A stretch of DNA of 64,000 nt from Chitinophagaceae bacterium (GCA_023229465.1 JALNZE010000012.1:1-64000); one strand, 5' to 3'; numbered from the stretch's first letter, positions 23,602-32,870 are shown. A program made the numbers and translations. The notes: generated by a model from the sequence alone, not told the origin.

Positions 23602-25293
23602 ATGAGTAATAACAGAAGGGATTTTATAAAAAAATTAGGTACTGCTACGGGTGCAGGTTTATTAGCCGCTACGCCTATTGCTTCAATTGCCGAAACAATA
23701 AATAACAAAGAAATGGATGAAATTATTGCTGATAATAAGCCCTTTACTATTTCTATTTTGCAAACCACCGATGTACACTGCCAAGTACATCCGCATGATG
23801 AATTGTTTTGGGAAAATGATAAAGCGGTGTTTCGCAAAACAGGTGGCTATGCACACTTAGCCACTTATCTTCAAAAGGAGAGAAAGAAAAATGCAAATAC
23901 ATTTTTGATTGATACAGGTGATATGTTTCAGGGTAGTGAGCTATCTGTAAAAACAACCGGCAAGGCAATGGTGCCTATTTTAAATGCGTTAGGTTACAAT
24001 TTATATTTGCCCGGCAACTGGGAAATAGTTTATTATAAAAAAGCAATGCAAACTTTATTGGGTTCATTAAATGCACCAAAGGTTTGTGCCAACATGTATC
24101 ATGATTTAGGCGATGGAAAAAAAGGAGAATTAATTTTTCCACCGTATTATATCTGGAATATTAAAGGAGTAAAAATTGGTTTCTTAGGATATACCGACCC
24201 ATTGGTTCCCATCCGTCAATCACCTAACTACAGTAAAGGAATTATATACACTAAGCCGGAGGAAAACCTTGCACATTATGCAGATGTTTTGCGTAACCAG
24301 GAGCAATGTGCTTATGTTTTAATTGTAGCACACCTGGGTTTATCGCAACAAATACACTTAGCCAATTTAGAAGAATGTAAAGGCATTGATTATATCTTGG
24401 GAGGTGATACACATGAAAGGGTTCGTAAGCCAATAGAATGTAAATATGCAAAAGTAGTTGAGCCTGGTGCATTTGGTTCTTTCGTCGGCAAACTTACTCT
24501 TACCATACAAAATGGGAAAGTAGTAAAAGATGATTATGAACTTGACGAAGTAACTGCCGATGAACATAAGCCTTCTAAAGAAATTACTGCTTTAATTAAA
24601 AGTAATGAAAAGCCTTTTGAAGAAGATATTTACAAGATTGCCGGTTACAGTACTATTCCTTTGTACAGGTATTTTGTGGTAGAGAATCCCATTGATACCA
24701 TGATACTCGATGCATTGAAATGGAAAGTGCCGGAAGTAGATATAGTTTTATCAAATGGTTTTCGCTTTTGCCCACCAAGAACAACTCCCGACCATACAGG
24801 AAATATTCCTATTACAGACGGATTCATATTTGACATGTTACCTGTTGACAGTACAGTAAGAACCGGTACTGTAATAGGCCTGCAGATTAAAGAATGGTTA
24901 GAAAATGAGTTGAATAATGTATTTGCAAAAAATGCATCAGAGCGATTTGGTGGTTGGGTAATAAAATTTAAAGGAATGGAAGTATCGTTTAATGCTTTTG
25001 GAGAAAAAGGAAAAAGAGTGCAGAAAGTTATGGTAGGGGATGCTGCTCTTGATTTGAATAAAAATTACAACATCTGTGCCTGCGAAAGAGATGGCGACCC
25101 AAGTGATATGCTTTGCCGGATGAAAGGTGTTGCTAATGCAAAAAATACGCAGCATACATTACATTCTGTATTAAAAGCATACTTAACCGCAAATTCGCCT
25201 GTTACACCAACACCTCCAATGAATGCCAAAATATTAGATGCTCCACAAACATTACTTACACAGGTAACAGGAGTTGATTATAAATTTTACTAA
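23602..25293 (+). CDS. soxB: Tat-exported SoxB-like metallohydrolase (5'-nucleotidase family)
   Basis: A 563-residue enzyme. A twin-arginine signal (NNRRDFIKK, then a hydrophobic stretch) exports it folded. The calcineurin-like phosphoesterase domain has the metal motifs TTDVHCQVHP, GDMFQGS, GNWE and GGDTHE; the C-terminal nucleotidase domain has SNGFRFCPPRTT. SoxB releases sulfate from SoxYZ-bound sulfane sulfur, and the GDxxQGS/GNWE spacing fits the SoxB branch. No soxA, X, Y or Z gene is in the window, so its carrier and exact reaction are open. A plain 5'-nucleotidase is the alternative. Confidence 0.8.
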   Translation: MSNNRRDFIKKLGTATGAGLLAATPIASIAETINNKEMDEIIADNKPFTISILQTTDVHCQVHPHDELFWENDKAVFRKTGGYAHLATYLQKERKKNANTFLIDTGDMFQGSELSVKTTGKAMVPILNALGYNLYLPGNWEIVYYKKAMQTLLGSLNAPKVCANMYHDLGDGKKGELIFPPYYIWNIKGVKIGFLGYTDPLVPIRQSPNYSKGIIYTKPEENLAHYADVLRNQEQCAYVLIVAHLGLSQQIHLANLEECKGIDYILGGDTHERVRKPIECKYAKVVEPGAFGSFVGKLTLTIQNGKVVKDDYELDEVTADEHKPSKEITALIKSNEKPFEEDIYKIAGYSTIPLYRYFVVENPIDTMILDALKWKVPEVDIVLSNGFRFCPPRTTPDHTGNIPITDGFIFDMLPVDSTVRTGTVIGLQIKEWLENELNNVFAKNASERFGGWVIKFKGMEVSFNAFGEKGKRVQKVMVGDAALDLNKNYNICACERDGDPSDMLCRMKGVANAKNTQHTLHSVLKAYLTANSPVTPTPPMNAKILDAPQTLLTQVTGVDYKFY

Positions 25294-25308
25294 TTAAAAA
25301 CCATACAA

Positions 25309-25764
25309 ATGAAAAAATTATTAGTAGCTGTACTTCTTTTAACCGCAGGATTTTCAGTAAATGCACAAAACGAAAAATATGTATGTCCTGAAGAGCAAAT
25401 GAGCAAAGCTCAGAAGCCTTTTCATAAAATAATATTCCAAATTACTACAGAGGATTCACTTGCCCAGAAGGCATTGGTGAAGCAGTTGAATAATATTCTC
25501 ACCCTTGCCCCAGATGCAAAACTTGAAGTGGTTTGCCATGGCCCAGGATTAAGTATGTTGGTAACAGCCAAAACAATTGTTCAGGATAAAATAGCGCAAA
25601 TGAAAAAGAAGGGGGTTGAATTTGTTGCCTGTGAGTTTTCTATGAGTGAAAGAAATGTAACGAAAGATAAAATTATACCTGAAGCAGGATTTGTAAAGGG
25701 TGGCATTATTGAAATTGTAACTAAACAGGAAGAAGGCTGGAGTTATATCAAATCTGGATTTTAG
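25309..25764 (+). CDS. Secreted DsrE family protein
   Basis: A 151-residue protein with a Sec signal peptide (MKKLLVAVLLLTAGFSVNAQ). The mature part is a DsrE/F fold: KIIFQITTEDSLAQKALVKQ, EVVCHGPGLSMLV with its Cys, and GVEFVACEFSMSERNV with a second Cys. Such proteins bind or transfer sulfane sulfur. It follows the SoxB-like gene by 15 nt, so a periplasmic sulfur carrier for SoxB is an attractive but untested idea. Confidence 0.85.
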   Translation: MKKLLVAVLLLTAGFSVNAQNEKYVCPEEQMSKAQKPFHKIIFQITTEDSLAQKALVKQLNNILTLAPDAKLEVVCHGPGLSMLVTAKTIVQDKIAQMKKKGVEFVACEFSMSERNVTKDKIIPEAGFVKGGIIEIVTKQEEGWSYIKSGF

Positions 25765-25789
25765 TACCCATAAAAGTTTATAGTTAAAA

Positions 25790-26052
25790 ATGAAAAGAAT
25801 TGTTACAGCAGCAGTTTTGTTGCTTATGGTGAATATTGCGAATGCCCAGCACCAGGAAATATCCGAAAAGCCGGAAATGTACAAGGGTAAACAGGTGCAA
25901 ACTGAAGATACTACCTCTTTATTATCAGCTTTTAAAAGGGGCATTTTAACGGCCACTTCCGTTATTTTTTTATGAGTACCCAAAACCAGAAAGGGCTTAC
26001 TGATTATTATTTCAATCTATTTCGTCTGCGTTTTTTGGGTTGTTTGCCTTGA
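25790..26052 (+). pseudogene. Outer-membrane porin fragment with a frameshift
   Basis: Begins with a signal peptide (MKRIVTAAVLLLMVNIANAQ) and reads to TSLLSAFKRG. The frame then slips: the original continues in the -1 frame as HFNGHFRYFFMSTQNQKGLT and DYYFN, which is the typical first strand region of an outer membrane porin. The slip sits in the AAAAGGGG run near 25935, consistent with loss of one G. The rest of the barrel (some 350-400 residues) is missing after about 26015. The gene is dead. Confidence 0.7.
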
Positions 26053-26108
26053 TAAACGGTTGCCCGATAAACTTACCAATCACATGCGGCAACCCCCAAA
26101 AACGTAGA
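26025..26108. repeat. Imperfect inverted repeat at the end of the sulfur island
   Basis: A 24-nt left arm (26025-26048, TCTGCGTTTTTTGGG...) and a 21-nt right arm (26088-26108, ending AAAAACGTAGA) match at about 17 positions when reversed. About 39 nt lie between them. The remainder to 26290 holds a small stem (CCACTTTAG/CTAAGTGG, 26115-26136) and a T8 run; no gene is seen. Confidence 0.45.
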
Positions 26109-26290
26109 TAACTACCACTTTAGTTTATCTAAGTGGACTCTATAGGGTGGGTGCCATTTTTTTTGGCTGGATAAGTAAACCTACCTGCCGGTGAATAATT
26201 TTGGGGTTACTGTTTTTCTATAAATATAGATTTTTCAGAGAAAAGATAAAGGGGGGCTACTGTAATATAAACCTGCAACCTGCACAAAAT

Positions 26291-26325
26291 AAAAAACCTC
26301 ATATCAAATTGATACAAGGTTTTTT
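26291..26325. terminator. Bidirectional terminator beside tRNA-Gln
   Basis: AAAAAACCT...TATCA (26291-26307) pairs with TGATA...AGGTTTTTT (26310-26325) with a short internal mismatch. T-runs on both strands make it a terminator for the tRNA on the minus strand and for readthrough from the plus-strand island. Confidence 0.8.
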
Positions 26326-26332
26326 GTGGTTG

Positions 26333-26403
26333 TTGCCCGACCTGGATTCGAACCAAGACAAACTGTACCAAAAACAGTTGTACTACCCTTATACTATCGG
26401 GCA
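26333..26403 (-). tRNA. tRNA-Gln (anticodon TTG)
   Basis: The 7-bp acceptor stem TGCCCGA/TCGGGCA, the anticodon stem ACTGT/ACAGT with loop TTTTGGT (anticodon TTG), and the TTCGAAT T-loop are all intact. CCA is not encoded. A terminator follows on the minus strand. Confidence 0.95.
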
Positions 26404-26487
26404 ATCCGTACATTCTTTATCAGAATGGGGTGCAAAAATAGGATTGCACCCTATTTGTTCCAAATTTTTTAAATAGACTACTGAAAA

Positions 26488-29109
26488 TCAACTCATATCT
26501 TCTTTTTCTTTCAGGTCCTTTATCAGATCCAGCGCTTCTGCCACCACATCACACATAATCGTGATTAATGAACCCGCTTTGGCATGCGCATAAGCGTACA
26601 GGATGGCTTCCTTCTCATTATAAATGATTTTAATGGGCAAATCCTGGCTCTTTGTTTCATTGATGCCTTCTATCAGCAGGTTTACAATCTCTTCGGCTGT
26701 ACGCCCTCTCAGGTTCTTATCCTGGCGTATAATGATCTCATCAAAGGATCTGCCTGATATCCTGCCCAGCTCCCGTATATCATCATCCCTGCGATCGCCT
26801 GTGCCACTGATAATGCCCACTTTTGGCGTGCCATCCATCTTTTTTATAAAATCACATAATAATTCCAGCCCGGCAGGATTGTGCGCGAAATCTACCAGAA
26901 ATTTAAAATGCCTGAACTCAAACAAATTTAACCTTCCCGGCGTTTGCGTAGGCGAGGGTACAAATGTGCCCAGCGCCGTACGTATATCTTCAATCGTAAT
27001 ATCCTTAAATAAATAAGTGGCCAGCATGGCGGGCAAAGTATTCATGATATTATGGATGGCTTTACCACCATAAGTAATCGGTATCTCACTCACTTTCATC
27101 ACCCTTATTTTCCAGGTGCCTTTTAAAATAGACACATAGCCATTTTCATACACAGCGGCATAGCCCCCCTTTTTGCAATGTTTTTTTATTCTCGGATGGT
27201 TCTCATCCATACTAAAATAAGCCACATTGCAATCGAGCCCTTTATGCATGGCATACACCAGGTCATCCTCGGCATTTAAAATAGCGAAGCCATGTTTAAA
27301 AGTGGTTTCAGGTATCACGGCTTTAGCGCGGGCCATCTGCTCCAGGCTGTCAATGCCCGCCAGGCCCAGGTGGTCGGCCGTTACATTGGTTACAATACTT
27401 ACATCACAATTTCGAAAGGCCAGTCCGGCTTTTAATAAACCGCCGCGCGCACATTCCAGCACAGCAAAATCAACCGTAGGATCGCGGAGTACGAATTTAG
27501 CGCTGAGGGGGCCGGTACAATCGCCCTTCATCATCAACTGGTTCTGTATATACACCCCATCACTGGTAGTGTACCCAACTTTTCGTCCGGCCGTTTTACA
27601 GATATGTGCCGTTAATCGGGTAGTGGTGGTTTTACCATTGGTACCTGTTACCGCAATGATAGGAATACGGCCATCAGAGCCACTGGGAAATAACATATTG
27701 ATCACCGGCTCTGCCGCATTACGCGGCAAGCCTTCCGAAGGATCAATATGCATGCGGAAACCGGGCGCGGCATTCACTTCCAGCACGGCCCCGCCATTTT
27801 CATAAATAGGCGTATGCAAATCAGCCGCCATAATATCTATCCCGCATATATCCAGTCCAATAATCCTGGCAATTCTTTCTGCCAGAAAAATATTCACCGG
27901 GTGTACCTCATCCGTAATATCCGTAGAAGTACCGCCCGTACTGAGGTTGGCCGTTGTTTTTAATAAAACCAATTCTCCATTGGGTGGAACAGTGGTTAGC
28001 GTATAGCCTTTGTCGTTCAGCATTTTTTCAGTGGATTGATCAACCGTTATCTGGGTCAATACTTTTTCATGACCATAGCCCCTTCGTGGATCTTTATTGG
28101 TTTCATCTATCAGCCATTGAATGGTGTTTACCCCATCACCCGTTACCGACGCGGGTGTTCTGAGTGCGGCGCAGATAAATTTATAATTGATCACCAATAC
28201 CCTGAAGTCAAAGCCGGTAATGAATTTTTCTACAATCACACTACGGCTATATATTTTGGCCGATTCGAATGCTTTCAATGCCTGCTCCCGGTTGGTAATA
28301 TTGGTGGTATTGCCCTTGCCGTGATTGCTGTCGATGGGTTTGATCACTAATGGATAACCGTATTTTTCAATGGCTTCCTGCAGTCCCTCTGCCGTGCGTA
28401 CTACCGTACCCCTGGGTACCGGTATTTCCGCGGCTTCCAGTAAATTTTTTGTTTCTTCTTTATCGCTGGCGATATCAACGGCAATATTAGAGGTAGTGCT
28501 GGCAATGGTGGCACGTATCCTTTTCTGGTGTACACCATAGCCCAGTTGCACCAGGCTCTGTTTATTTAAGCGGATGAACGGTATGCCGCGTTTGGCCGCT
28601 TCCTCCACAATACATCCGGTGGAGGGGCCCAGGCGGGTATCTTCCCGGATCTCTCTTAGTTTTTGAATATCCGCTGCCAGATCATAGGGTACCGCGTCTG
28701 CCAGCGCCTGTGCAATGCTCACTGCCGCTTTTGCGGCATACACACCGGCATCTTCTTCTGTATAATTAAATACCACATAGTATTCGCCCGGCTTGCCTGT
28801 GCCCCTGGTTCTTCCAAAACCACAATCCATTCCGGCAAGGGTTTGTATTTCGAGGGCTACATGTTCAATCACATGGCCCATCCAGGTGCCTTCTTTCACT
28901 CTTTCAAAAAAACCTCCCGGCGTTCCTACACTGCACCTGTGTTGATACATGCCTGGAAAAAGGGTTTGCAGTCTTTCCGGAAAACCATCAATCTCATTAG
29001 TGGGCCTTTGTTCCAGCTCTTCCAGGTCGAGCTTCATTTGTATTAACTGTGAACGCCGAACACTCCAGTAATTGGGGCCCCTTAATATTTTTATCTCTTC
29101 AATCTTCAT
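26488..29109 (-). CDS. cphA: Cyanophycin synthetase
   Basis: Polymerises aspartate and arginine into cyanophycin with ATP. At 873 residues it is full length. The N-terminal domain (1-160) holds GHVIEHVALEIQTLAG and GFGRTRGTG. The ATP-grasp domain (~215-470) holds VIKPIDSNHGKGNTTNI. The C-terminal Mur-ligase domain (~482-873) has the P-loop GTNGKTTTT at 489-496 and a DFAHNPAG motif. It is divergent from cphB, with a 137-nt shared gap. Cyanophycin stores nitrogen and carbon. CphA is sporadic in Bacteroidota. Confidence 0.95.
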   Translation of the reverse strand: MKIEEIKILRGPNYWSVRRSQLIQMKLDLEELEQRPTNEIDGFPERLQTLFPGMYQHRCSVGTPGGFFERVKEGTWMGHVIEHVALEIQTLAGMDCGFGRTRGTGKPGEYYVVFNYTEEDAGVYAAKAAVSIAQALADAVPYDLAADIQKLREIREDTRLGPSTGCIVEEAAKRGIPFIRLNKQSLVQLGYGVHQKRIRATIASTTSNIAVDIASDKEETKNLLEAAEIPVPRGTVVRTAEGLQEAIEKYGYPLVIKPIDSNHGKGNTTNITNREQALKAFESAKIYSRSVIVEKFITGFDFRVLVINYKFICAALRTPASVTGDGVNTIQWLIDETNKDPRRGYGHEKVLTQITVDQSTEKMLNDKGYTLTTVPPNGELVLLKTTANLSTGGTSTDITDEVHPVNIFLAERIARIIGLDICGIDIMAADLHTPIYENGGAVLEVNAAPGFRMHIDPSEGLPRNAAEPVINMLFPSGSDGRIPIIAVTGTNGKTTTTRLTAHICKTAGRKVGYTTSDGVYIQNQLMMKGDCTGPLSAKFVLRDPTVDFAVLECARGGLLKAGLAFRNCDVSIVTNVTADHLGLAGIDSLEQMARAKAVIPETTFKHGFAILNAEDDLVYAMHKGLDCNVAYFSMDENHPRIKKHCKKGGYAAVYENGYVSILKGTWKIRVMKVSEIPITYGGKAIHNIMNTLPAMLATYLFKDITIEDIRTALGTFVPSPTQTPGRLNLFEFRHFKFLVDFAHNPAGLELLCDFIKKMDGTPKVGIISGTGDRRDDDIRELGRISGRSFDEIIIRQDKNLRGRTAEEIVNLLIEGINETKSQDLPIKIIYNEKEAILYAYAHAKAGSLITIMCDVVAEALDLIKDLKEKEDMS

Positions 29110-29218
29110 AGCATTGGTGGTTGTTTATACCTTACTGAATTTACGTACAAATCAGTCATTTGTTGTGGAACGATGAATATATTGCTTTTTCGTGTAAGGC
29201 CGGCCAAACCAAAACGCT

Positions 29219-29226
29219 TATTTTTG
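29219..29226 (+). promoter_or_regulatory. -7 promoter element of cphB
   Basis: TATTTTTG (29219-29226) fits TAnnTTTG and lies 20 nt upstream of the ATG at 29247. It makes the longer open frame from 29160 an unlikely start. Confidence 0.55.
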
Positions 29227-29246
29227 TTCGAAATGAATTTACCGGT

Positions 29247-30137
29247 ATGCATATTCCCAAAGGAAAATTGATAGCGATAGGTGGAGCGGAAGATAAGGGA
29301 ACGGACCTGGAAAAAGGAGAAGTGTTCCGGAATAACCTGAACTTTTTTGAACTGGGGATTCTTCGCCGCATAGTGGAAGAAGCCGGTGGTACCGCCGCAC
29401 GTATTGAAGTAATCACTACGGCTTCCACCATCCCCTATGAAGTAGGAGAGAACTACCTGGATGCTTTTGGCAAGATAGGCTGTACCGATATCGGTGTGAT
29501 GCATATCCGTAACAGGGAAGATGCCCTGAATGAAACCTTTATCCAGCGTATCAGCAGTTGTGCAGGGGTTATGTTCAGCGGCGGTAACCAATTCAGGCTG
29601 ACCACTATTTTTGGCGGCACCCCATTTTTAAAAATTATTAAGAGAAGATATGCTGAAGAAAATTTTCTGATAGCGGGCACTTCCGCGGGCGCAATGGCAA
29701 TGAGTAATACGATGATTTATGAAGGTAATGCCACCAGGGCACATTTGAAAGGGGAAGTAAAAATTACTACCGGCTTAGGTTTTATGGATGAAGTAATTTT
29801 TGATTCGCATTTCGAAAAGCGTGGCCGTTTTGCCAGGCTGGCACAGGCGGTATCGGCCAACCCTTCCTGCATAGGTATTGGTTTGGGCGAAGATACCGGT
29901 ATGCTTATTACACAGGGCAATCGCATGGAAGCTATTGGTAGCGGACTTGTTATTATTGTAGATGGACATGAGATCAGGCATAGTAACCTGGCAGACATAC
30001 CCGAAGGCAATCCGCTTAGTATTGAAAATCTAAAAGTTCATTTTTGTGCAAAGGGAAATGGCTATCTTGTTACAGAAAGATCATTTGTAGAACTGATGGG
30101 AAAGACAACCACGCCGGTGATGACGAATATATATTGA
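29247..30137 (+). CDS. cphB: Cyanophycinase
   Basis: Serine peptidase (S51-like) that cuts cyanophycin into beta-Asp-Arg dipeptides. From the ATG at 29247 it is 296 residues. The start KGKLIAIGGAEDKG is the family N-terminus. The nucleophile Ser lies in GTSAGAMAMS, and the GGNQFRLT motif precedes it. No export signal is seen, so it acts on intracellular granules. It is divergently transcribed from cphA, which allows opposite control of synthesis and breakdown. Confidence 0.94.
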   Translation: MHIPKGKLIAIGGAEDKGTDLEKGEVFRNNLNFFELGILRRIVEEAGGTAARIEVITTASTIPYEVGENYLDAFGKIGCTDIGVMHIRNREDALNETFIQRISSCAGVMFSGGNQFRLTTIFGGTPFLKIIKRRYAEENFLIAGTSAGAMAMSNTMIYEGNATRAHLKGEVKITTGLGFMDEVIFDSHFEKRGRFARLAQAVSANPSCIGIGLGEDTGMLITQGNRMEAIGSGLVIIVDGHEIRHSNLADIPEGNPLSIENLKVHFCAKGNGYLVTERSFVELMGKTTTPVMTNIY

Positions 30138-30271
30138 GTTTGGAGTTAGGAGTGGCGAGGAGAACTTTAAATTTACAGGCCTCTTGTGTTTTTAAAAATG
30201 CTACCTTAAATATTTACAATAATTATCAATCAAATAACTATTCCAAATTCCTAACTCCTAACTCCAAACTC
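30136..30271. repeat. Intergenic self-complementary repeat, GGAGTTAGGAGT type
   Basis: GAGTTTGGAGTTAGGAGT (30136-30153) is the exact reverse complement of 30254-30271. The arms enclose ~100 nt, so the gap between cphB and the SGNH gene can fold into an 18-bp stem. The left arm starts inside the cphB stop codon and the right arm ends 2 nt before the next start. The same words recur at 34.75, 35.41, 37.63 and 37.97 kb. Confidence 0.9.
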
Positions 30272-30273
30272 CT

Positions 30274-30954
30274 ATGTCCAACAAGCTCATCCTCCTCGGC
30301 ATCTTTGTCATCAGCATGATTCTCATGTCGTTCAATTTTATGAAAAAGAAAAAAGTCGTTTTTTTTGGTGATTCGATTACCCAGGCCGGTGTTGCTCCGG
30401 GTGGTTATATTAAACTGGTAGATTCTTTGATTAAGCAGGAAGGCCAGGAGAATAATTACGAGTTGATAGGAGCGGGGATAGGGGGTGATAAGATTTATGA
30501 TCTCTATCTAAGGGTAGAAAATGATGTGTTGAAACATAATCCTGATATCGTAATCATTTTTGTTGGCGTGAATGATGTTTGGCATAAAACTTCCAGCGGT
30601 ACCGGTACAGACTTTAATAAGTTTGGCAGGTTTTATGAGGCCCTGGTAAATAAATTACAGGCCGCGGGTATTAAAGTAATGGTTAGTACACCCGCAGTGA
30701 TAGGTGAAAGAACGGATCATTCCAATTCGCAGGATGGCGACTTGAATTTTTATTGTAACTGGTTGCGGTCCTACACAGCTAAAAATAATATTCCACTAAT
30801 CGATCTTCGTGCCGGTTTTATACAATATAATGTACAAAACAATCCCCAGAACAAAGAATCCGGCATTCTTACAACAGACAGGGTACACCTGAATGCAAAA
30901 GGAAATTTATTTGTTGCGGAAGAGATGTGGAAAGCGATTAAGGCAGTGAAATAA
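30274..30954 (+). CDS. SGNH/GDSL-type esterase
   Basis: A 226-residue secreted or membrane-anchored hydrolase, with an N-terminal hydrophobic segment (LILLGIFVISMILMSF). The four SGNH blocks are FFGDSIT (nucleophile Ser), GAGIGGDK, FVGVNDVW and DRVHLNAKG (Asp-x-x-His). Members deacetylate sugars or cut lysophospholipids, and the substrate is open. The frame could start at 30274 (ATG directly after the repeat arm) or at a Met just before KKKKVVFFGDS. Confidence 0.88.
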   Translation: MSNKLILLGIFVISMILMSFNFMKKKKVVFFGDSITQAGVAPGGYIKLVDSLIKQEGQENNYELIGAGIGGDKIYDLYLRVENDVLKHNPDIVIIFVGVNDVWHKTSSGTGTDFNKFGRFYEALVNKLQAAGIKVMVSTPAVIGERTDHSNSQDGDLNFYCNWLRSYTAKNNIPLIDLRAGFIQYNVQNNPQNKESGILTTDRVHLNAKGNLFVAEEMWKAIKAVK

Positions 30955-30960
30955 TATTTT

Positions 30961-32247
30961 TTAATCAACAGCTATTACTAAATAATAGTTTTTCTTTCCC
31001 TTTTGGATTAGTAAGTATTTTTCTTTCAAAAGGTCGGTAATGATGATCTGTGTTTTTTCGATAACTACTTTTTCTTTGTTAAGCGCGAGCCCGCCTGCCT
31101 GCCACATTTTACGGGCTTCACCCTTGCTGGGGAATATTTGTGTGTCGGCCAGAAAGCTTACGATATCATATCCTTCCTGTAATAAATTTTTCCTGATCTC
31201 TATTGTTGGTACTCCTTCCAACACTTGTAATAACTGATTTTCAGTAAGGCTTTGCAGCAGGTCTGTTGTTGCATTGCCAAATAACAGGTCGGATGCTTTT
31301 ACAGCGAATGAAAAATCTTCAGGGCTATGAACAAAACAGGTTAATTCTTCTGCCAACTTTTTTTGCAGGGCTCTTTCGTGTGACGCTGTTTCGTGTTTAG
31401 CCAACAGTGTTTCTATTGTTTCCTTTGGTAACAGCGTAAATATTTTAATCCATTTCTTCGCGTCTTCATCACTTGCATTCAGCCAGAACTGGTAAAACTG
31501 GTAAGGTGATGTTTTCTTGGGGTCGAGCCAGACATTTCCTTTTTCTGTTTTACCAAATTTGCCGCCATCGGCTTTGGTAATCAGCGGGCAGGTAAAAGCA
31601 AAGGCCTCGCCACCGGCTTTGCGGCGTATCAGTTCTGTACCCGTTACAATATTGCCCCACTGATCGCTGCCACCCATCTGCAGCTTGCAGTTTTTATTTT
31701 GGTATAACCAGTAAAAATCATACCCCTGTACCAGTTGGTAAGTAAATTCTGTAAAGCTCATCCCTGTCTCACTCTCCAGTCTTTTCTTCACGCTGTCTTT
31801 CGACATCATATAATTCACCGTAATATGTTTACCAACCTCGCGGATAAAATTCAGGAAACTAAAATTTTTGAACCAGTCGTAATTATTCACCATCTCCGCC
31901 GCATTGGGTTTATTGGCAGTAAAGTCTAAAAATTTTGCTAACTGGTTACGAACGCCTGTTTGATTAAATTGAAGCTGTTCTTCACTCAATAAATTGCGTT
32001 CTTCACTCTTGCCACTTGGATCGCCCACCATACCGGTGGCGCCACCTACCAGGGCAAAAGGTTTGTGCCCTGCTTTTTGTAAATGAACCAGTAATAAAAT
32101 AGGCACCAGGCTGCCAATATGCAGGCTGTCTGAGGTAGGGTCAAAACCGATATACCCTGATACCATTTCTTTTTGCAATAGTTCAGAGGTGCCCGGTATT
32201 ATGTCCTGTATCATGCCTCTCCACTGTAATTCTTCAATCAGGTTCAT
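30961..32247 (-). CDS. tyrS: Tyrosyl-tRNA synthetase
   Basis: Charges tRNA-Tyr; class I enzyme, 428 residues. It has the HIGH-like motif in [14 protein letters not shown], the tyrosine pocket QGYDFYWLY and [10 protein letters not shown], a KMSKS-like KFGKTEKGN, and a C-terminal S4 RNA-binding domain (~360-428). It ends 6 nt from the SGNH gene stop on the opposite strand. Confidence 0.96.
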   Translation of the reverse strand: MNLIEELQWRGMIQDIIPGTSELLQKEMVSGYIGFDPTSDSLHIGSLVPILLLVHLQKAGHKPFALVGGATGMVGDPSGKSEERNLLSEEQLQFNQTGVRNQLAKFLDFTANKPNAAEMVNNYDWFKNFSFLNFIREVGKHITVNYMMSKDSVKKRLESETGMSFTEFTYQLVQGYDFYWLYQNKNCKLQMGGSDQWGNIVTGTELIRRKAGGEAFAFTCPLITKADGGKFGKTEKGNVWLDPKKTSPYQFYQFWLNASDEDAKKWIKIFTLLPKETIETLLAKHETASHERALQKKLAEELTCFVHSPEDFSFAVKASDLLFGNATTDLLQSLTENQLLQVLEGVPTIEIRKNLLQEGYDIVSFLADTQIFPSKGEARKMWQAGGLALNKEKVVIEKTQIIITDLLKEKYLLIQKGKKNYYLVIAVD

Positions 32248-32326
32248 CTTAATTGGTCTTTCGGCGAAAATAAGGAATGTTTTGCGTCAGAAGACTGGCG
32301 ACTCACGATTCACGTCCCTCTTTACT

Positions 32327-32334
32327 TATTTTTG
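32327..32334 (+). promoter_or_regulatory. -7 promoter element of the RDD gene
   Basis: TATTTTTG (32327-32334) ends only 4 nt before the ATG at 32339, so the transcript would begin at or next to the start codon. The word GACTCACGATTCACG just upstream (32299-32313) also occurs at 47936-47950. Confidence 0.5.
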
Positions 32335-32338
32335 CAAA

Positions 32339-32716
32339 ATGAAAACAGCAGGCGATGGCACCCGGGCTTTGAATTTCTTTATAGACACCCTCCTGATTTT
32401 TGCCCTGGCATTCTTTATCTTCCGGGGCTGGAACTTCCAGGTGATGTATTGGGGGTATAGGCCCTATAATTTTGGATGGTTCTTTTTTGGAACCGGGTTT
32501 TTCTATTATATATTTTTTGAGGCCCTTTTTGCCAGAACACCGGCTAAATGGTTCACTTATTCCAAAGTGGTGAATAAGAAGGGGGGCAAGCCTTCTTTTG
32601 GTCAGATACTCATCCGGAGCCTTATCCGGCTAACCATTATTGATCTTTTCTTTATGCCCTTTCTGGGGAAGACGTTGCATGATTATGTTAGTAAAACAAA
32701 TGTGGTAGAAAGCTGA
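32339..32716 (+). CDS. RDD family membrane protein
   Basis: A 125-residue membrane protein with about three helices. The family's Arg-Asp region is seen in TRALNFFIDTLLIFAL, followed by FFFGTGFFYYIFFEALFARTPAKWFT and GQILIRSLIRL. RDD proteins may move ions (some act as Na+/H+ antiporters), but most are uncharacterised. The longer frame from 32189 overlaps tyrS and is rejected in favour of 32339. Confidence 0.85.
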   Translation: MKTAGDGTRALNFFIDTLLIFALAFFIFRGWNFQVMYWGYRPYNFGWFFFGTGFFYYIFFEALFARTPAKWFTYSKVVNKKGGKPSFGQILIRSLIRLTIIDLFFMPFLGKTLHDYVSKTNVVES

Positions 32717-32769
32717 ACGCGGAACGCTTTTAGCCTTCGGCATCATGTTTTTAGCGTTAAGCGTTCAGC
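32712..32769. repeat. Inverted repeat downstream of the RDD gene
   Basis: GCTGAACGCGGAACGC (32712-32727) pairs with GCGTTAAGCGTTCAGC (32754-32769) at 14 of 16 positions. The loop contains more of the same motif (TTTTAGCC). It overlaps the RDD stop region. Another word family of the intergenic hairpins. Confidence 0.75.
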
Positions 32770-32870
32770 GTAACCAATCATTCCTTAATTCGCAACCCCA
32801 AAGCAGTAACATCACTTAATTTTACAAATAATTCTTTTCGTAGTTTGTAATTAAAAAATTCGTATTTGTA

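Noticed and set aside
26059..26340. tRNA-Gln as island attachment site (GTTGCCCGA occurs at 26059 and at 26332)
   Set aside because: Only nine bases match and no integrase gene is present; probably chance.
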